Below, piece by piece: positions 23,164 through 25,890 of a stretch of DNA of 25,890 nt (its first letter is position 1; each line of letters opens with the position of its first letter). Source of the stretch: Ga0077555 sp031367895 (GTDB lineage Bacteria > Pseudomonadota > Alphaproteobacteria > Rhizobiales > Hyphomicrobiaceae); the NCBI GenBank assembly GCA_031367895.1, contig JANLQP010000152.1, forward strand, positions 1 through 25,890. Reading direction: 5' to 3'. The notes beneath the pieces are model-generated. The model was not told the DNA's origin. It did no database searches and saw only the letters and a program-made list of their open reading frames with translations. Both the position numbers and the translations under genes were made by a program.

Positions 23164-23826
23164 ATGCCCAAAACGGCCGCGCCCGATTGGGCCGCCATTC
23201 GCCGCCGCTATGAAGAAACCGACGCCCGTGCCGGCGACATCGCGGCCGACGGCGGCGTCTCGAAATTTGAACTCGAATCTGTCCGCAAACGCGAAAAATG
23301 GATCCGCCAGAAACCACGCGGATTGCCGCCAGGAAAGAAATCATCGTCGATACCGCCCCCCATTCTCGATAATCCGCCGGACACGATCCCGCTAGCCCCC
23401 GTCGCAGCGCCGCCGCTCAAGGCGTCTGCGGCGGCACGAACACCTGAACCAAAACCCAAAAAATCAAAATCCAAACTCGCGACCACCACCCCCGCCGGCC
23501 GCCTCCGCCTACTCGACCGGTTGGTCGCGGCCATCTCCCTGAAGCTCGAGCAACTGGAACGCCGCATGGCCCAAGACCTCGACAAAGATCCAGCTGCCCC
23601 CGACCACGGCGACGCTGCCACCGCCACCGACCATGAGCGCGAGACCCGCGCCATCGGCGCCCTCATCGAAAACCTCGGCAAAGTCACGGAGATGGAAACT
23701 GCCCACGCTCGCAGCACCACTGGCGGCAAAGCCGCCGCCGCTACCGACATTGCCGGTGAAGCGGACCGCTACCGCCGCGAGCTTGCGGAGCGTCTTGCAA
23801 AAATTGTCGGCACTGCCACAACCTAA
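23164..23826 (+). CDS. GTA/phage small terminase-like protein (RcGTA gp1-type)
   Basis: The 220-residue protein precedes the large terminase. Residues 8-50 (DWAAIRRRYEETDARAGDIA, then ADGGVSKFELESVRKREKW) form a helix-turn-helix as in DNA-recognition domains of small terminases. Residues 52-112 are a Pro/Lys/Ala-rich linker. From about 115 a helical oligomerisation region (RLLDRLVAAISLKLEQLERR...DHERETRAIGALIENLGKVTE) has the pattern I associate with the first gene of rhizobial GTA-like clusters. Its role would be to load DNA into TerL. Only a weak ribosome site (GGAA) precedes ATG 23164; the frame extends to a TTG at 23062, but that lies on the promoter. The linker is unusually long and low in complexity. 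Confidence 0.8.
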   Translation: MPKTAAPDWAAIRRRYEETDARAGDIAADGGVSKFELESVRKREKWIRQKPRGLPPGKKSSSIPPPILDNPPDTIPLAPVAAPPLKASAAARTPEPKPKKSKSKLATTTPAGRLRLLDRLVAAISLKLEQLERRMAQDLDKDPAAPDHGDAATATDHERETRAIGALIENLGKVTEMETAHARSTTGGKAAAATDIAGEADRYRRELAERLAKIVGTATT

Positions 23827-25117
23827 TCGTGACGCAGCCCTCGCCGTTCTCTCCGACGCCGACCACGCCCATCTCGCCAATGACTGGCAGCTCTGGGCCC
23901 GCGATGACCAGCTGCCACCGGCCCACACCGCGTCAGGCCAACCCTGGCGCACCTGGGCCTATCTCGGCGGCCGCGGCTCCGGCAAAACGCGCGCTGGCGC
24001 CGAGTGGGTGCGCGCGGTCGCGCTCGGGCTCTGGCCTGACGAACCGCCCGCCCGCCGCATTGCCCTCGTTGGTCCGACGCAAGCCCATGTCCGCGCCGTC
24101 ATGATCGAGGGCGTCTCCGGCCTGATGGCGATCCACGCATCGCACGAACGCCCGCACCTCGAAATCTCGAAAGGCCAGCTCGTCTGGCCGAACGGCGCGA
24201 TCGCGCAATTCTTTTCCGCCGAGGATCCGGAAGGCCTGCGCGGTCCGCAGTTCGACGCCGCCTGGTGCGACGAGCTCGGCCGCTGGAAGCGCGCGTCTCG
24301 CGCCTGGGACATGCTGCAATTCGGGCTCCGTCTCGGCGCCAATCCCCGCCAGGTCGTCACCACGACGCCACGCACCAACGCGACACTGAAACGCATCATG
24401 GCCGATCCCGCCACCGCCCTCACCCGCGCTCGCACTGCCGACAACGCCGCCAATCTCGCACCGTCCTTCATTACCGAAATCACGCGCGTCTATGCCGGTA
24501 CCGCGCTCGGCCGCCAGGAACTCGACGGCGAAATGATTTCCGAACGCGCCGACGCGCTTTGGCAACGCAAATGGGTCGTCGACCTGCGCGCCAAAGCGAC
24601 GCCCGAGGACATGGCGCGCATCGTCGTCGCCGTCGACCCGCCCGTTACCGCCACCGCCAACGCCGACACCTGCGGCATCGTCGTCGCTGGGCTCGGCCCC
24701 GACAAACGCGCCTACGTGCTCGCCGACCGTTCCCTGCAGGGCCGCGACCCCTCGACCTGGGCGCGCGCCGCCATCGCTGCCTATCACGACTTCAAAGCCG
24801 ACCGCATCGTCGCCGAGGTCAACCAGGGTGGCGATCTCGTCGTCAACGTGCTCCGCCAGATCGACGCCAACGTGCCCGTGAAAAAAGTCTACGCCACGCG
24901 CGGCAAATTTCTCCGCGCCGAACCTGTCGCCGCGCTCTACTCCGAAGCCCGCGTCGTCCACGTCGGCGAATTCCCCGCGCTCGAAAACCAGATGTGCGAC
25001 TTCGGCCCCGAAGGTCTTTCCGAAGGCCGCAGCCCCGACCGCGTCGACGCCCTCGTCTGGGCGCTGACCGACCTGATGCTGACCACCCACACCAAACCCC
25101 TCATCCGCCCGCTGTGA
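23795..25117 (+). CDS. Terminase large subunit, RcGTA gp2-like
   Basis: The DNA-packaging motor has an N-terminal ATPase and C-terminal nuclease. With a TTG start at 23795 (GGAG four bases before) the protein is 440 residues, the usual GTA TerL length. No ATG is available near the conserved N-terminus (LSALPQPNRDAALAVLSDAD). The frame is open back to 23633, but that part is the shadow of the small terminase gene. Walker A is GGRGSGKT (58-65), Walker B is AAWCDE (155-160) and coupling motif TTTPR is at about 189-193. The nuclease has acidic residues D281 (VVAVDPP), E341 (IVAEVNQGG) and D418 (SPDRVDALVWAL). It overlaps the small terminase by 32 bases, which suggests coupled translation. Confidence 0.95.
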   Translation: MQKLSALPQPNRDAALAVLSDADHAHLANDWQLWARDDQLPPAHTASGQPWRTWAYLGGRGSGKTRAGAEWVRAVALGLWPDEPPARRIALVGPTQAHVRAVMIEGVSGLMAIHASHERPHLEISKGQLVWPNGAIAQFFSAEDPEGLRGPQFDAAWCDELGRWKRASRAWDMLQFGLRLGANPRQVVTTTPRTNATLKRIMADPATALTRARTADNAANLAPSFITEITRVYAGTALGRQELDGEMISERADALWQRKWVVDLRAKATPEDMARIVVAVDPPVTATANADTCGIVVAGLGPDKRAYVLADRSLQGRDPSTWARAAIAAYHDFKADRIVAEVNQGGDLVVNVLRQIDANVPVKKVYATRGKFLRAEPVAALYSEARVVHVGEFPALENQMCDFGPEGLSEGRSPDRVDALVWALTDLMLTTHTKPLIRPL

Positions 25118-25132
25118 CGCCACGATTTGGAC

Positions 25133-25203
25133 GCGCCGGATGCGGTCCTGCCGAAGGCGGGCTCACCTCCGGCAAGACCGGGCATCCGAAGGCGCCAAGA
25201 AAA
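25133..25203 (+). repeat. GCGCC/GAA-bulge palindromic element, copy 1 (intergenic)
   Basis: Arms GCGCCGGATGC (25133-25143) and GCATCCGAAGGCGC (25182-25195) pair with the unpaired GAA and bracket a 38-base loop. The tail is CAAGAAAAG. It begins 15 bases after the large-terminase stop. Its 3' arm reads ASEGAKKS in one frame, as in the copies inside the portal gene, but here the two arms are in different frames and it is not part of a gene. Confidence 0.8.
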
Positions 25204-25214
25204 GTTCAGTTGTC

Positions 25215-25236
25215 ATCCTCGGGCTTGTCCCGAGGA
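25215..25236. repeat. Alphaproteobacterial dispersed palindrome (ATCCTCGGGC...CCCGAGGA core)
   Basis: TCCTCGGG (25216-25223) pairs with CCCGAGGA (25229-25236) around CTTGT. The surrounding GTCATCCTCGGGCTTGTCCC is a very common extragenic palindrome of alphaproteobacteria; when translated by mistake it gives the familiar 'VILGLVPRTHG' peptide. Here it follows palindromic-element copy 1 in the gap before the portal gene, so the gap is a mosaic of two repeat families. Confidence 0.8.
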
Positions 25237-25267
25237 CCCATGGTCCCGCATCCACAAAGGTCCAAGA

Positions 25268-25890
25268 ATGCTCGCCGACGTTTCCGCGATCGGGCAGCGC
25301 ATTGTCGCGCGCCTCGCAAACATCATGGACCGCTCGCACCAGCGTGTCCGTATCCACGCGCCGGATGCGCCGAAGGCGTGGGCATCTGAAGGCGCAGAAA
25401 AAAAATCCTCCGCCACCGGCCCCCTGATCGCCTTCCAGAATCTCCACCGCCCCGTCTGGACGCCGCGCGACTACCAGGCCTTCGCCCGCGAAGGCTTCAT
25501 GCAGAACGCCATCGTCTACCGCTGCGTCCGCATGATCTCGGAGTCGGCCGCCTCCGTGCCGCTCCTCCTCTACGACCGCGACACCGAAATCGAGGACCAC
25601 CCGCTCCTCTCCCTCATCCGCCGTCCGAACCCGAACCAGACGCGCGCCGACCTCATCGAGACGCTGCTCGGCCACCTGCTCGTCTCCGGCAACGCCTACC
25701 TCGAAGCTGTAGCCGCGCCGGATGCGTCCGTCGCGGAGCGCGGCACTGCCACGACGTGGGCATCTGAAGGCGCAAGCAAAAGCACCGTTCGCGAGCTGCA
25801 CGTCCTGCGCCCCGACCGGATGCAGATCGTGCCCGGCCCCGACGGCTGGCCCGAGGCCTACGACTACCCCGTCGCCGGCCGCACCGTGCG
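25268..25890 (+). CDS. Phage/GTA portal protein (RcGTA gp3-like), 5' part, with two in-frame insertions
   Basis: The frame is open from ATG 25268 (AAAGG seven bases before) to the window end, about 207 residues of a protein that should reach about 400. Portal signatures are SATGPLIAFQNL, RPVWTPRDYQAFAREGFMQN, IVYRCVRMISESAASVPLLL, DHPLLSLIRRPNPNQTRADL, LLVSGNAYLEAV and LRPDRMQIVPGPDGWPEAYD, all as in HK97-type and RcGTA portals. Between these blocks are two related extra peptides: HAPDAPKAWASEGAEKKS just before SATGPL, and APDASVAERGTATTWASEGASKS between NAYLEAVA and the TVRELHVLRPD block (written here as APDASVAERG and TTWASEGASKS). Each is encoded by a palindromic element, and both keep the frame. 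The first 30 residues do not resemble other portals I know. Confidence 0.92.
   Translation, partial: MLADVSAIGQRIVARLANIMDRSHQRVRIHAPDAPKAWASEGAEKKSSATGPLIAFQNLHRPVWTPRDYQAFAREGFMQNAIVYRCVRMISESAASVPLLLYDRDTEIEDHPLLSLIRRPNPNQTRADLIETLLGHLLVSGNAYLEAVAAPDASVAERGTATTWASEGASKSTVRELHVLRPDRMQIVPGPDGWPEAYDYPVAGRTV
25358..25405 (+). repeat. GCGCC/GAA-bulge palindromic element, copy 2 (inside portal gene)
   Basis: Arms GCGCCGGATGC (25358-25368) and GCATCTGAAGGCGC (25382-25395) bracket a 13-base loop; the A-rich tail AGAAAAAAAA follows. One G-T pair replaces a G-C pair in the middle. The element is translated in the portal frame as APDAPKAWASEGAEKK, immediately before the conserved SATGPLIAF. Confidence 0.85.
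25715..25781 (+). repeat. GCGCC/GAA-bulge palindromic element, copy 3 (inside portal gene)
   Basis: Arms GCGCCGGATGC (25715-25725) and GCATCTGAAGGCGC (25760-25773) bracket a 34-base loop; the tail is AAGCAAAA. It lies in the same portal-gene phase as copy 2 and is read as APDA, a variable stretch, then TTWASEGASK. It interrupts the block that joins NAYLEAV to ELHVLRPDRM in other portals. Confidence 0.85.

Noticed and set aside
1..25890. CRISPR arrays, tRNA or rRNA genes, insertion sequences, toxin-antitoxin pairs
   Set aside because: Reading both strands I found no regular repeat-spacer array, no tRNA-like T-loop with acceptor stem, no transposase and no small toxin-antitoxin pair.

Overview
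The window looks like a chromosomal segment of a GC-rich alphaproteobacterium, most likely in the order Hyphomicrobiales (Rhizobiales). The evidence is the xerD-accA pair, acyl-CoA catabolic genes typical of soil alphaproteobacteria, small secreted proteins of rhizobial type, the dispersed palindromes of that group, and the start of a gene-transfer-agent (GTA)-like head cluster at the right end. I found no tRNA, rRNA, CRISPR array, transposase or insertion sequence.

Layout. (a) 1-329: the 3' end of a possible helical-repeat protein. (b) 613-3499, minus strand: a three-gene acyl-CoA cassette of a DUF35 OB-fold/zinc-ribbon protein, a thiolase-fold lipid-transfer-like protein without the thiolase cysteines, and a CaiB/BaiF CoA-transferase. 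A decayed flavin oxidoreductase fragment and an MFS organic-anion transporter follow. (c) 5662-8279, minus strand: accA, xerD and a VOC-fold protein. (d) 8280-8953: no gene, but a terminator-like hairpin. (e) 8954-18251: a diacylglycerol-kinase-like lipid kinase divergent from an MFS transporter and MmgE/PrpD gene; a long-chain acyl-CoA ligase divergent from a FadB/FadJ-type beta-oxidation protein; and a cholesterol-oxidase-type GMC oxidoreductase. (f) 18341-22731: small secreted proteins, a tightly overlapping SDR-GNAT-GNAT operon, an LprI-like protein and a helical periplasmic protein that ends in a clear terminator. (g) 23033 to the end: a sigma-70-type promoter, the small terminase, the large terminase and the 5' part of the portal gene of an RcGTA-like cluster.

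Regions b and e together read as uptake (two MFS carriers), CoA activation (ligase, CoA-transferase), beta-oxidation (FadJ) and side-chain cleavage (lipid-transfer-like protein plus DUF35) of an aliphatic, terpenoid or steroid-like acid. The actual substrate is not visible from sequence.

The most unusual signal is a family of short palindromic elements. The arms are GCGCC-GGNNG and CNN(C/T)(C/T)-GAA-GGCGC, with a conserved unpaired GAA on the 3' arm and an A-rich tail. Five copies are visible. The middle of the stem differs between copies with compensating changes on both arms. Two copies sit in frame inside the GTA portal gene and add closely related peptides (APDA...WASEGA.KS). One lies in the gap just before that gene, and two lie in the non-coding stretch near 19.5 kb, one of which would encode a related peptide in the same phase. 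This resembles the behaviour of Rickettsia palindromic elements, but the sequence is one I do not recognise.
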